From NCBI GenBank assembly GCA_036936605.1, contig JAUPFV010000001.1, positions 212,767,138 through 212,831,137 of the forward strand: 64,000 nt of DNA. Direction: 5' to 3'. Position numbers and translations under genes: made by a program. Shown in pieces: positions 1 through 10,998 of the stretch. Origin of the DNA: Limnanthes douglasii subsp. nivea. Taxonomy: Eukaryota; Streptophyta; Magnoliopsida; Brassicales; Limnanthaceae. The notes beneath the pieces are model-generated. The model worked only from the letters and a program-made list of their open reading frames with translations. It was not told the origin of the DNA and searched no databases. Every line of letters begins with the position of its first letter. Positions within the stretch are counted from its first letter, which is position 1.

Positions 1-345
1 AGAGTATATGGAAGACAGCATCGAAGAGGCCCCTTTTGAGATCGAGGCATTAGGTCAGATAAGGGATGTTGTTTCTGACAAAAAAGGTAAAAGTAAAGTA
101 AAAGTTTGCATGACTCATCCAGACTCACTTCCGGAGTGCCTAGAGGGTAAGGTAGGCCCTTGTTTTAAACATGCCAGTGTTTAGCTTTGCAAAACATCAA
201 CTATGTTTACACCTATACTGGTGAGTTGGGGCCGAATCGAAACCAAACGGAGGATTCCAGAGTCTGTAAAGGTAAGGATACCGATTACTCCGGAGACCCC
301 CATGGACTGCAAATTAAATGAGGTGGTAGTTTACACCGAAGTGTT
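1..345 (+). pseudogene. Gy-C-type antisense gene (aORF) fragment, left copy
   Basis: This piece reads like the Transposase_28-like antisense gene of the Tat-type elements. It holds the acidic MEDSIEEAPFE segment, the KVCMTHPDSLPECLEGK segment and the RIPESVKVRIPITPETPMDC segment. Positions 43-345 repeat 11061-11365 almost base for base, apart from a 10-bp deletion near 182 and several substitutions, so the frame is broken. It stops abruptly at 345, where gag sequence of another element begins in the opposite orientation. It is either the left half of the Gy-C aORF or a piece of a second copy of that gene. The rest of the gene and the Gy-C 3' LTR would lie left of the window. Confidence 0.75.
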
Positions 346-473
346 GTTGGTTGACTTACAGCTCTCCTCTATTGTGTTGTTGTTTCACTAGTTTCCTGGT
401 TGTCTCTCTCGATTCCTGACCTAGTGACTACCATGGTGATTGGTTAAAAATTTCCCACCGACAGCACCAAATT
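346..473 (-). pseudogene. Duplicated Gy-D gag start and degenerate primer-binding site
   Basis: On the minus strand this matches 10258-10386, the first 30 or so codons of Gy-D gag plus the leader and primer-binding site. The PBS copy is mutated (cccaccgacagcaccaa against cccatagacggcgccaa). A gag start should not lie outside the 3' LTR of a normal insertion, so this marks a rearranged left end of Gy-D. Confidence 0.8.
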
Positions 474-1165
474 TTTTACGGAAATAACAAGTTCTACCAA
501 AGATAAAGTCTTCAATATTTTAGTCAAGAAATAGATAAGCAAAAAAGATCACTTTATTTGTAGATAGGTCTTCCCTATTTATAATACAAAAATTAGAGGG
601 CAGTTACAGATGTTTGCACTTTAAGTGCCACTATCCCATTAACGTCACTATCCCTATAATTATGGAACAAATAACTAACACAGTTTGACTCAAGGGTCAA
701 AACATGTGTTTATATAACAAGTAAGAAAACGCTAAGTCTAATCTATACTTTAAGCCGAGCTGAGCTTCACTTTAAATACAGTCAGATCTCAAGCTCACTG
801 GTTGCATGCTCAACTTATCCTCTTTAGGTCATCACTCAATCGTGATCATCTGTTCATCGTGTTCCCAATCCATTCGATCAACTCTTTCCCTGATGTCTTC
901 GACCTCAACCTATTCTTGAGTTCATCAACGGTGTAGTTATCTTCGAGCTCGATCTTATGATGAGCTCGATATGCCTTTGAGCTCAACAACGACATATCTA
1001 TCCTCAATCTCAATCTCGATCTTGATCTCCCTTTGAGTTTGTCAATGCTGTCTTTGAGCTCGTCAACACTGCATAGTACGTCCTTTTCTTCATTGCTTGT
1101 CATAATCCAAGTTTGCGGTGCTCCTGCTCGTGCTCATACTTATTTGGGGGAATCACCCTTATCCA
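474..1165 (-). repeat. Gy-D 3' LTR (left)
   Basis: Direct repeat of 10387-11060, with perhaps 7 percent divergence by eye plus an 18-bp expansion near 1000-1025. The outer TGGTACGGG terminus is mutated here to a T-run followed by ACGG. The inner end is placed at atcca, 1165. I see no clear polypurine tract just inside it. Confidence 0.75.
846..1103 (-). other. Small ORF inside the Gy-D left LTR
   Basis: 85-codon frame opening with MTSNEEKDVLCSVDELKD and ending with WIGNTMNR. The right LTR keeps the same frame open (10759-10998, 79 codons). The length difference is six codons, from an in-frame 18-bp expansion. It is rich in charged residues, and I do not recognise a domain. Similarity between copies is expected from LTR duplication, so coding status is unproven. 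Confidence 0.3.
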
Positions 1166-1649
1166 CATGATAATTCGAACCATTTCACGTCTGTCTGTTT
1201 CTGACACGTGTCGTTGATACAAGTGACAGTTTCTGACATCGCCGTTTCTTGGAAATACCATTTGGCGATTGAGTTTTCTTATCACACCTTTCAAACAATT
1301 AATGACATCATGATTCACACGCTTATGTGAAAAACGTTTAGTCACTTAAACACTTACTGTATCCTTTGGTTAAAAATCACAAATTTCAAATTTTTTTGCT
1401 TCATCATTGCTGGAAAACTCTCTCCATCTTCAACCAAGGAACTTGCTATCATCTTCTTCAATACTACTCAGGTAACATATTTCTCATCAAATAACCATTT
1501 TTGGGTTGAATGCTGGAGATAACCCTAGATTTAAGGTTTTGAACTTCTATCAGTAGGCGTTTCCCAAAATCAAAACGCTTGCCCTCTCCATCACAATAAT
1601 TCTGATTCATATCCTTACATAATTGCAGTTTATAGAAAAACCATGACAC
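1166..1649. other. Gy-D 3' internal region upstream of its antisense gene
   Basis: No convincing open frame on either strand. On the plus strand it would be the 5' leader of the antisense gene. A GT...AG pair that could bound an intron is seen (cag/gtaaca near 1469 and attgcag near 1630), but the joined frame meets a stop, so I do not call it. Confidence 0.4.
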
Positions 1650-2240
1650 CAAAAAAGCAACAAAGAATAAAGTCGACAAAATCACGAAGCCCTTATACGA
1701 AGACATCGACGATTTAGAAAACTATTTCTCTCAGATAGCCCCTAAGTACACTAACTTAGATGACGATAGAATCGTCATCCTCAGGGATAGATGTAGCATC
1801 CTTGAGGATGTGACCATTAGGGCTCTCAGTCTAGGTGATCATACCTATCATACACAAGAAACAGAAACCTACCTTTTTACCACTTTATTTGACTGGGGGC
1901 TAAGGTTACCACTACTCGAGCTCATTCATGATTACTTTAGTGTGCTCGGTATCCGCCCTACGAACATATCTGCGAACGGTTGGAGGCTATTTCTTAGCGT
2001 AGTCCTCAGCTCACGCCTTGTTAATACTGAAATATGTTTTGCAGACCTACTATCTGCCACTGATGTAACGAAACTGGCCAAAACTCCTTTCTTCAACACC
2101 CACTTTAAAGGGATTAATTTTTTTTGAACTTTCTTCCTCTTATAGAAACTGGGAAAACTCTTTCGTATTTGTGTCGGGAAATCGGGAACATAGCACCCCC
2201 ACCTTACACCTTCGACTAGAGGGAAAATTGAAGAAAAATT

Positions 2241-2315
2241 GTAAGTATTATCAGTTTAGAAGAGATAAAGATTTGCACGAACTCTTGTGTAATATTATAT
2301 GTGTTTTTCTTTCAG
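2241..2315 (+). other. Predicted intron 1 of the Gy-D antisense gene
   Basis: 75 bp, donor gtaagt, AT-rich body, pyrimidine tract gtttttctttcag as acceptor. It sits just after the block ending in FVFVSG, the same place as the introns in Gy-A, -B and -C. Confidence 0.65.
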
Positions 2316-3334
2316 GTGAGCTGTCCAATCAGAGCTGGTGGAAAGAAGGGAGACCACTAAACTACGTGAATCCTTTAATCAGAGTTAGTAGCTTAGCTTC
2401 TGAAACTTGGCAACAAGATCCTAAGCGACTGTTCACACGATACAACTACTTGAAATCAGGATTGTGGTCGATCCTGGAGCTCAATATCACAGAAGAAGGA
2501 GAAGTGAGAATGGCAAATGATTAAGAAGCTACCATGGATCGCCTCAGAGCAGTCTTAGAGAAAAAACTCTATGAGAAGAAAAATGCTGGTATCTGCCTAA
2601 CAATGCCTCAAGTAACCCGAAAAGCTGGTGAAACTGGGGATTCATCCACTGCTCCTACTCCCTCTTGCGAGCAAGGGAATGATGCTATAAAAAACAAAAA
2701 AAATGTTGTTGGGAAAACTGAAAAAGAAGCACCGAAGGTGCCTGAAGCTGCTCAGCCTTCTAAAGTCCGAGCAGAAAGGGAGGATGAAGATGAGGAGACC
2801 ATTTCTGGTGCTCTTGATACTCGGAGGAATAAAAAGAAAAAGGTGATTGTTGATGTTGTTCCTCTTAGCACGAGGAGATTTCAAATCAGAGATGAGGAGA
2901 ATGGTGTTGAAGCTACTTCCAAGGAATGAGCTCATCCTCCCAATCCAGCAACAACAAAAGTTGGCGAAGAACAAAATCCACGGGCTGCTGAGGAGATAAT
3001 TGACCTAGTGGAGACTGAAGCGGGAAATGATAATGATACTCAGAAAAAGCAAACGGCGCCCCCAACTCACACAGAGAAAACTCAACAGCTGCTGTTGAGC
3101 TCTTCTATGGACAATCGAGCACCATCAGTGGAAACCACTGAAAAGAACAACAATGGAGACAAAGTAGCTGAGTCCAGCCAAAAAATGGTGCATGTAGAAG
3201 AGTGTTAAAAAGTGAAAGTTCCCCGTCTTTCCTCTTATATATTCGACTAGCTTCGAAGGATCCCTGACTTGTCGTACTATGATAAAATGTCTAATGCAGA
3301 GATCTTGCAAAGGAAAACTGAGTTGTCGATCGAG

Positions 3335-3410
3335 GTAAGAATCACTAAGTTACGCACATCTTAAGTTAAGGATTTGAAAATTTACATCTAACTTTCTTGT
3401 TTGTACACAG
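3335..3410 (+). other. Predicted intron 2 of the Gy-D antisense gene
   Basis: 76 bp, gag/gtaaga donor and ttgtacacag/atg acceptor, T-rich 3' half. It joins the segment AEILQRKTELSIE to the segment that opens with MHHNSF. No matching intron was seen in Gy-A, -B or -C. Confidence 0.55.
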
Positions 3411-4075
3411 ATGCATCATAACTCGTTTATACTGAGTTATCGAAATATGTCCCCTGCCGACATAACTGCCATGGAGAAATGGAAACCCGAAGCCATGTTT
3501 TTTGGCTCAGCTAAGCACAACACTGCCGAGGTCATGCGCTTGAGGCATGCTTATACCTCGGGCAAGACTTTCAAGCACGAGGCCTTAAAAGCAAAAGCCG
3601 AGCTAGAGAAGGTAGTTGTCTCCCTGTAGCAGACCGTGAAATGCAGCGATGAGAGGCTGGCCACTATTTTTGTAAGCCACAAATTAGTGTTGAACCAGAA
3701 CAATTTTTTTAAAAGAGGAATAACGATCTGCAAGCACAAAACGCAAACTTTCTAGATCGGTCCAACAACCAGGCGAAAATGGTACAGGAACAAGGAGATC
3801 GAATTGTATCTCTGACTGCTGAAGTGAGCAAGTTGAGCAAAAAAGTGGAGAAGGAGCGTGCACAACTTGAATGAGAGCGGAAACAGTGGCAGGCAAAGAT
3901 AGAAGCAGCTACTGAAGAAAGGAAATGCAAGTGTTTTACAGTTGGAACAGAGATGATTACCAAGGAGAACAAGAATATAATTGCAGAACTAGTAGCCTTG
4001 AATCCTGACATGAACCTGGGATCCCTTGCCCATCTAGCAGAGTTAGCAACACCGAGCTCGCTCGTGGCCCCTTAG

Positions 4076-4765
4076 ACGAAGACTAAAACTAATACTTCTG
4101 TTGATCCTTCAAAACAACTACCACCCAGTAGTGCTAAGTAATAAATATTTACTTGCATTGTTGATGGTTGAACAAATTTCTCCTTTGTTTGTTGTTTAAA
4201 ATTATACATGTGTCGTATTGCTCGTAACTCCTTGAGTTTATTTATTTATAAAATGTTTGAATGGATGCATATTTTACATTAGCTATTGCTATAGAATTTT
4301 GTTGTTAATTGTAGAGTATGTGTTTGTTGAGCTTTTTGGAGATCCTTATAACCGCGAGCTCAGAATGGCTCATTGCCGAGCTTAGACAACTTGTGTTATA
4401 ATAGCATAATCGCGGCAAGGTCTTACAGACCCTATTGCATAGTCTGTTCAGACTTGGTCTTTGACCAGTTCACCAATATACCCATTACAAAGTATAGGCA
4501 CAGTATGGCCATTACGTAGCCCGTAGACATGGCCAATCAGCCCGTTCGTGTTTATAGACACTTAGTCAGGACTCAGTATGGTCCGTTGCGTAGCCAAATA
4601 TGGTGCGGTCATTGAACCATTCGCTAGCTATAAGGATAAAACTTGCACAAACACACATTGGCAAAAGCATAACTTATATTGAAAAATCCAAAGAGTTGTT
4701 CTTAGATGCCACAGTAAAAAACCTCCCCGCGCCATCAGAGAGGAAAAAGAGCGCATCTTTACATC
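4076..4765. other. Gy-D tail-to-tail intergenic region
   Basis: 690 bp between the antisense gene stop and the integrase stop. I see no gene. It holds short runs repeating cagtatgg, ccattacgtagccc and similar words (4480-4600). On the pol strand it holds the GC-rich hairpin with T-run at 4716-4750, which Gy-A, -B and -C also have. Confidence 0.6.
4716..4750 (-). terminator. Post-pol GC hairpin with T-run (Gy-D)
   Basis: On the minus strand: CCTCTCTGATGGCGCGGGGAGG followed by TTTTTTAC. The arms CCTCTC/GGGGAGG can pair. The same arrangement follows pol in the three other gypsy elements. Its role is inferred: transcript 3' end or RNA structure. Confidence 0.45.
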
Positions 4766-5960
4766 TTAAACATTTTGGCGATACAACTTTAGGTGATTAA
4801 AATTCGAAGGATGCGTGAGTGCTCGACCATCTTGATCTGCTAATCTGTACGCGCCATGGTGCCCTGCTGAAATAAATGAGTATGGGCCTTCCCATTTTGG
4901 CCCTAGCTTGCTACATGTTCCGCTACCGGAGCCCTAAAAAAACCTTCTTTAAGACTAAATCTCCCACTTTGAAATAACGCGGCTTCAGACGAGCATTAAA
5001 GCGTCCCCTCATACGACTTCCATATTTATCTACTCGGACTCTAGCCTGATCTTATCGCTCGTCTATCAGATCCAGGGATGTTGATCTAGCTATAAGATTT
5101 GCCTCCTCTTCATAGTGCTCGATCCTATAACTTGGTATTATGACCTTTGCTAGAATAACTGCTTCTGCACCACATACCAAAGAAAATGGTGTATCGCCTG
5201 TTCTGGAGCAAGGGGTTGTTTTGTACGCCCATAGGACCTCTGCCAATTTGTCTGACCATTTACCTTTAACTCCCTCCAAATTTTTCTTAAGTCCTTCTAA
5301 TATTGTTATGTTAGTCACTTCGACCTGTCCGTTTGCTTGAGGGTAGTAAAGGGTGGAAAAATGCTGTAGAATCTAATATTGTTTGCAGAAGTTGGTAAGG
5401 ATTGAATTTTGGAATTGAGGGCTGTTATCTGTCATTATAATCTGTGGAATTCCATATCGAGTTAGAATTTGATTATGGGTGAAATTACATACCTCCATAG
5501 CGTGTGTTCTAAACAGGGCTTTAGCCTCGACCCATTTTGAAAAGTAATCTACTGCCACAATAAGGAGTTATCGTTTTCCTGTGGCCATTGGCAAAGGACC
5601 CACCAGATCTATTTTCCATTTATCAAACGAACATGGGACAGGGATGTTCTACATGGGCTCGCTGGGTCTATGCTACGTCTTTGAATATTCTTGACATTTG
5701 TGACATTGCAATACCAGATTCTCAGCATCAGTTGCTAGCTCAGGCCAATAGTACCCAGTGAGAAGAAAACGATGAATCAGTGTTCGGTGTCCACAATGAG
5801 CCCCTACTTCTCCCGAGTGCAAATCAACCAATACAGAACTAGCTTCAGCGCGGTCAAAGCAACTAAGTAGAGGTCTGGTTGAGCTTTTCCTGTAAAAAAG
5901 ATTATCAAAGACACATTATTTGGCTGCTCTGATTAGCAACGCGCGAGCTTCACTTTTACT
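4766..5960 (-). pseudogene. Gy-D integrase
   Basis: The minus strand reads an HHCC zinc-binding region (LHSGEVGAHCG ... CHKCQEY, about 5650-5800) and then a DDE core. The three catalytic acids are all visible: D in KIDLVGPLP, D in MTDNSPQF near 5440, and E in ANGQVEVTN near 5320. The C-terminal GPY-type module WEGPYSFI and the HPSNFNHLKLY tail end at a stop at 4766-4768. Stops interrupt it near 5373, 5570 and 5660, so no full protein can be made. Integrase would insert the cDNA into the genome. Confidence 0.8.
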
Positions 5961-6179
5961 TATAGGCAATGTTCATTGGTTCAAGTATTGGAGGTATGGA
6001 GTCTGCCAGTCGTCGTCATTAGTGATCGAATTGACTGTTGCAGGTGCTGATATGAGCTCTGTCGTGGGGAGTTTTTGGATTAAAATTGTTGAATAATCTC
6101 CTGAAGCTGCAGCCATAGCTAGAGTGTCAGCTGGTGAATTATCCCTTTGTGGGATCTACTCATAAAACACGCTAGTGAA

Positions 6180-7011
6180 CTTAGACTCATACTCCTTGAG
6201 TATCACAAGATACTCCTTGATACCGTCTTGCCTGACATCATAAAAACCGTGTGCTGATTAACCACCAACTGAGAGTCAGATCTGATTTTGATACTTTGAG
6301 CTCCACATATCAAAGCCAGCTTCATGCCACAAAGAGCAACCTCATATTCTGCAGCATTATTTGTTACCGGAAAATTAAAGCGTACAACTTGTTTTACCTT
6401 CTCCCAACTTGGAGTTCTGAGTATAATACATGCACCTCCTCCTGTTGTAGAAGATGCACCATCGACCTCAATGATCCATTGGTCAAGCTCAACCGCTTGT
6501 CCACCGTTTATCTCAACATATTCTTCCCCAGACGAGCTGAGCTCTGCCGAGAAATCTGTAACTGCTTGTCCTTTTATAGCTACGCGTGGTTCGAAACGAA
6601 TATCATACTCGCCGAGCTCGATGCTCCATTTGGTTAACCTGCCAGAAATATCGGGCTTTTGCAATACTGTTCGTAAAAGATACGTTGTACCTACCGTAAT
6701 TATATGCCCTTGGATGTACAACCTCATTCGTCGAGCTGCAACAACCAAGCTCAAACCGAGTTTTTCATGGTTGAGATATCTTGTCTCCGCATCTATCACC
6801 GTTTTGCTCGTGTAATATATTGGGCGTTTTTTCCTTTCTGATCGCGCACGAGAACCGAACTAACATCAAAGGGTGATACTGGCATATACATAGATAACGG
6901 CTCTTCAGGAGTAGGGGCAGACAAAATCTTAGGGGATGTAAGGTACTTCTTGAGCTCGACAAAATATTTGCCACACTCTTCTGTCCAGGCGAACTTCTTA
7001 GCATCCCGCAA
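6180..7011 (-). pseudogene. Gy-D RNase H plus archaeal-type RNase H
   Basis: Two RNase H modules lie in series. The first covers roughly 6560-7011 (ECGKYFVELKKYLTSPKIL, then the RYLNHEKLGLSLVVAARRMR block). The second, 6203-6500, has WIIEVDGASSTTGGGA, NNAAEYEVAL and IRSDSQLVVNQ, the D-E-D pattern of an archaeal-type RNase H. Dual RNase H is a known mark of the Tat lineage of Ty3/gypsy. A frameshift lies near 6800 and the frame runs out at 6203. Confidence 0.8.
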
Positions 7012-7974
7012 TACTTCAAAAAAGTGATGACTCTTGTCTGATGCGCGGGAGATAAACCTCTAAAGGGTTGTTAACCTTCGTGTAAGACATTGCACTTCTC
7101 TGACATTCTTTGGTGGTTCCATCTGTAGAATTGCGTTTAGTTGAACCATATCTGTCTCAATACCTTGTTGACTTAACACATAGCCTAGAAAATTTCCTTT
7201 AGCAACACCAAATGAACACTTATCCGGGTTAAGCTTAAGATTAAACTTGCGTAATAAATCGAAAACGACCTATAATGTATTGAGGTGTTGCGCTTCTTCA
7301 TGGGTTTTAATGATCATATCGTCAATATATGCCTCCAGATGTTGCCCCAAATGATCTTAGAATATGTGATTTATCAGCCGTTGATATGTTGATCCTGCAT
7401 TCTTCAGCCTAAAAGGTATAACTGTATAACAATAGAGACCCTGTTCGGTTTGAAACGTTGTGTGATCCTGATCGGACGGGTGCATGCGGATCTGATTGTA
7501 CCCTGAGTACGCATCCATGAACGATAGGAACTTGCAATGTGAAGCCGAATCGACCAACTGATCTATCATTGGTAACAGGAAAGCATCCTTGGGGCATGTT
7601 TGGTTCAAATCAATAAATTCCACGCACATCCTCCACTGTTCATTCTTCTTTTTTACCAGAACTGGGTTGGTTATCCAGACCGGGTACCTTGCTTTTTGGA
7701 TATACCCCAAACGACTTAACTTGTTTACCTCTGCTAATATAGTTGCTTGCTTCTCAATTGAAAATACCCTACGTTTTTGTTGCAAGGGTTTAGCACAAGA
7801 TTTGATAGCCAATTTATGGCTTATGACCGAAGGGCTTACTACCGAAACATCAGTTGCCTCCCAAGCAAACACATCTAAATTTTTTGCTAATAAGGCTACG
7901 AAACATACCTTTGACTCCGGAGATAGCTCGTTTCCTAATTGAAGCATTCTATTGTCAACTATGACCGTATCCAC
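7012..7974 (-). pseudogene. Gy-D reverse transcriptase
   Basis: The Ty3-type RT has its motifs in order: YPVWITNPVLVKKKNEQWRM, FIDLNQTCPKD, FLSFMDAYSGYNQI (first catalytic Asp) and LKNAGSTYQRLI. The YIDDMI catalytic box is near 7310 and the template-primer contact LNPDKCSFGV near 7215. A stop at 7357 separates the palm motifs from YIDDMI, and further stops follow near 7265. It copies element RNA into cDNA in the virus-like particle. Confidence 0.85.
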
Positions 7975-8750
7975 TCTTGTAGCATTTGTAGTAGCTGAAT
8001 CCTCGTTTTCTCGTGGATCATCTACTGGATCTGGCGAGGTGAGATCTAAAGTTATTGGTGTAATGCCTCCCTCGCCATTTAATTGTTATTAGATAGTTTT
8101 GGATGGATCCGACGCGATTGCATAGCAAGTTCGCGCAGTCCTTTGGCTGCCCCATATTATTCTTGTCGAGCTACCTACTGGATATTTAATGTATTGTCAA
8201 AATGTGCACGGCGTCGCTTACATCCTATGCAACCATGGTCGTCCAATAATTGCATGGTAAGGGATCGGCGCGTCAGAAATTAAGAATAGAGTTTTTAGTT
8301 CCTTCTTCGTAGCTCCATGACCGACCTTGACTAACGGCTCTACCTCCCCAACACATTGAGAGGATTTTCCTTCGTAACCAACCAATGTCCGTTGATTCGG
8401 CCGGTATGGTGGCAAACTCTGCATACGATCAAAACTACTTTTGAAAATAATATTCGCCGAGCTTCCTCCATCAACCAGTACTTGTGTTACCATTACCCCT
8501 CCAATATCCAAGTGAATAGTCAAAGTGTCTTCATGTGGTAAACTGACACCTCTGAATTCACCATCATTAAATGTGAGGTCGGCTACTGGGTCCATGTAGT
8601 TTCGATAAGAATTTCCATTTATTTCATTAACGTCGAACTCATTTTTAGCTCGTTTGTTTTGAGTAGACCCTTGACCTGTAACCAAATTTCCCCCTGATAT
8701 GGTCAGTAACCATTGTTGCTTGTTTGCTTCTGGTTATTCTCCAGTGGCCG
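7975..8750 (-). pseudogene. Gy-D aspartic protease
   Basis: The frame 8218-8685 reads a retropepsin-like domain. It has VLVDGGSSANIIF near 8450 (active-site D-G-G, a variant often seen in plant gypsy proteases), then LVGYEGKS and the closing AIIGRPWLHRM. The linker 7975-8217 to RT is acidic and broken by stops. The protease would cut the Gag-Pol polyprotein. Confidence 0.75.
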
Positions 8751-10347
8751 GTTTGTCAGTGTTCGAAGAATGAACTTCCTCATGTCGATCCGGTTGAGAT
8801 CGTTTGATATATTGGATCAGCTCGCCATTATCTATCAGACGCTGGATCTCTTCCCTTAATTGCCCGCACTCATCCGTTGAATGCCAATGATCGTGATGAT
8901 ATGCGCGGTAATACCGATTAGATCGCTTAAATCTAGGCGCGCTCATTGTACATGGATCTTGGTACCTCATAAGCCCCTTTGTGAGATCATAAATTACTGA
9001 AATAGCCTCAGTCAACGGAGTGAAGCGCCTATTTAGTTGATCGAACTGCTGGGGTCTTCGGTTATAATCCCTCCTTGGTTGCTCCTCAGTCTTTTTTCGT
9101 TCTGATCCACCATCTTTGAAATCCGACTCGCGCCGCTCAAGTGACCCCCCTCTTCTAGCATCATAGACCCTGATAAAGGTATCAGCTCGTCCGAGTAGGT
9201 CCCCATATTCTCAGTTTGGAACTTGATGAGATCTGCATACAGTTCCCATCTTCTTTCTAGCCCTCGTTTCAAGGAAGCCACCATCATGTTTTCGGCTAAA
9301 TCTGGCAAATAATTCATAGCATAAACAAATCTTCTAACATAACTCTTAAGAGACTCACCTCGGCGTTGATAAAGATACATGATCGAATCCCGCTCATGCT
9401 TAAGCTCCTTGTTACCAATGAACCTTTCCCTGAATGCTTTCCACGGCCCTATAAAATCATAGTGGATCCCTTCGGAAAGCTGCTGAACCAATCCATGGCG
9501 TTAATTTTGAGAGTCATAGATAGTGCTCGGCATAACATCGCATCATCAGGATTGAAAGCCATCATTATGTTTCTAAACTGCTCCAATGCCTCTCTGGACC
9601 CCCCGTTCGATCATAGGCTTCCATCATGAATGGGTCGAAATTCCTTGGGAGTTGAGCTTCCAGAATATTCTCAAAGAATAGGGATTCCTTCAGTATGTAG
9701 GCTGACAAATTCGGGCGGATCTGATTGTAACGGAGGTCCTCATTCTCCCGAGCTCGCTTGGTCGACGTCTGTTTCACCTCGTCGTGCGGTTCTTTGCTAT
9801 GATTTTTTCTCCCGCTCTCGCTTTCGCCTTCCTGTTTGTCATCTCGTTTGGAAGAACGATCTGTCTTGTTGAATTTGCTCGCCTCTAGTCTTGACGATTG
9901 ATGGGTCTTGCTTGTTCCCTTGATCCTAGTGGTCAGAGCATGAATAGCGTCGTTCATACCTCTTATCATGGCATGCATAGCCTGTTCTCTTCCGTCTCGT
10001 TCAAACGTTATTTTCAACTGTTCTTCCTGGAGATCCTGGATTCTTTGTTCTAGTTGGAGAACCACCGAGTCATCTGCCGGTATAGCTTCCGCAGTTCTGC
10101 GACCCCTTGATACATTCATTGGCTGATGGAGATGCACCTCTTCCCTGGAAACGACAGTTTGCTGAATTGACGGTCCTTCTATCACCACCGTTGCTTGGGG
10201 TATCATGGGATTGACCTCTTGAGGAGCTATGGGACCGGAATGTAGGATGCCTCGCCCTGCTGGTTGACTTACAATTCTCCTCCAATGTGTTGTTGTTTCG
10301 CTAGTTTCCTGATTGTCTATCTCGATTCCTGACCTAGTGACTACCAT
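8734..10347 (-). pseudogene. Gy-D gag
   Basis: Starts at ATG 10347 with MVVTRSGIEIDNQ. The first 260 codons hold a glutamine/glutamate-rich coiled coil (LEQRIQDLQEEQLK) and a basic, serine-rich middle. A frameshift near 9600 falls inside the retrotransposon gag domain, which resumes with FNPDDAMLCRALS and continues in 9033-9491 (ERFIGNKELKHERDS, SLKSYVRRFVYAMN). A second break precedes 8734-9015, which carries a zinc-knuckle-like YHHDHWHSTDEC whose first cysteine is replaced by arginine. Gag forms the particle and packages RNA. Confidence 0.8.
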
Positions 10348-10364
10348 GATGATTGGTTAAAAAT

Positions 10365-10384
10365 TTCCCATAGACGGCGCCAAA
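10365..10384 (-). other. Gy-D primer-binding site
   Basis: Minus strand TTTGGCGCCGTCTATGGGAA, two bases inside the 5' LTR end. Gy-E has the same type of PBS. The cognate tRNA was not determined here. Confidence 0.75.
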
Positions 10385-10488
10385 TTTGGTACGGGAATAA
10401 CAAGTTCTAACACAGTAAAGTCTTCAGTATTTTAGTCAAGAAAGAGATAAGCCAAAAAAGATCACTTTATTCGTAGATAGGTCTTCCC

Positions 10489-10496
10489 TATTTATA
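10489..10496 (-). promoter_or_regulatory. Gy-D LTR TATA box
   Basis: TATAAATA on the sense strand, about 570 bp into the LTR from its 5' end. It is the likely core promoter for gag-pol RNA. The left LTR has the same box near 577. Confidence 0.5.
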
Positions 10497-10758
10497 ATAC
10501 AAAAATTAGTGGGCAGTTACAAATGTTTGCACTTTAAGCACCACTATCCCACTAACGTCACTATCCCTATAATTGTGGAACAAATAACTAACACGGTTTG
10601 ATTCAAGGGTCAAAACGTGCGTTTATATAACAAGTAAGAAAACGCTAATTCTAATTGATACTTTAAGCCGAGCTGAGCTTCACTTTAAACGCGGTCAGAG
10701 CTCGATCTTACTGGTCGCATGCTCAACTTATCCTCTTTAGGTCCTCACTCAATCTTGA

Positions 10759-10998
10759 TCATATGTTCATCGCGTTCCCAATCCAGTCGATCAACTCTTT
10801 CCCTGATGGCTTCAAGCTCAACCTGTTCTTGAGTTCATCAACGTTGTAGTCGTCTTCGAGATCGATCTTATGATGAGCTCGATATGCCTTTGAGCTCAGC
10901 AACAACATATTTATCCTCGATCTCCCTTTGAGTTTGTCAACACTGTCTTTGAGCTCGTCAACGCTGCATAGTCCGTCCTTTTCTTCATTGCTTGTCAT
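10759..10998 (-). other. Small ORF inside the Gy-D right LTR
   Basis: 79 codons from MTSNEEKDGLCSVDELKD to WIGNAMNI, starting 62 bp into the LTR. It matches the frame at 846-1103. No domain recognised. Confidence 0.3.

Larger units (their letters stand above)
1650..4075 (+). pseudogene. Gy-D antisense gene (Transposase_28-like, spliced)
   Basis: This gene is convergent to gag-pol. The N-terminal domain is readable from about 1690. It has the FDWGLRLPL motif near 1890, then IRPTNISANGWRLFLSVV, then NWENSFVFVSG near 2150, the order seen in the Pfam family Transposase_28 (putative gypsy type transposon). An 8-T run near 2118 causes a one-base frameshift between these blocks. Two introns fit: 2241-2315 (gtaagt...ttcag) and 3335-3410 (gtaaga...cacag). 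The middle is acidic and lysine-rich (2534-2929). After the second intron come MSPADITAMEKWKPE and a long coiled-coil stretch with some stops, ending at TAG 4073-4075. The function of this protein class is not established. The domain call is from motif order only. Confidence 0.65.

Noticed and set aside
1469..1640. Leader intron of the Gy-D antisense gene (cag/gtaaca ... attgcag)
   Set aside because: The joined frame meets a stop and no homologous site exists in Gy-A or Gy-B.
1464..1706. Minus-strand 80-codon frame with a hydrophobic N terminus (SSYKGFVILSTLFFVAFLVS)
   Set aside because: Lies upstream of and antisense to the Gy-D antisense gene, is not seen in the other elements, and is probably chance.
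6251..6815. Overlapping plus-strand open frames
   Set aside because: They are shadows of the Gy-D RNase H reading frame and show no protein motif.
4766..8685. Endogenous pararetrovirus (caulimovirus) as the source of the RT and RNase H
   Set aside because: LTRs, PBS and a downstream HHCC/DDE integrase are present, which fits Ty3/gypsy and not a caulimovirus.
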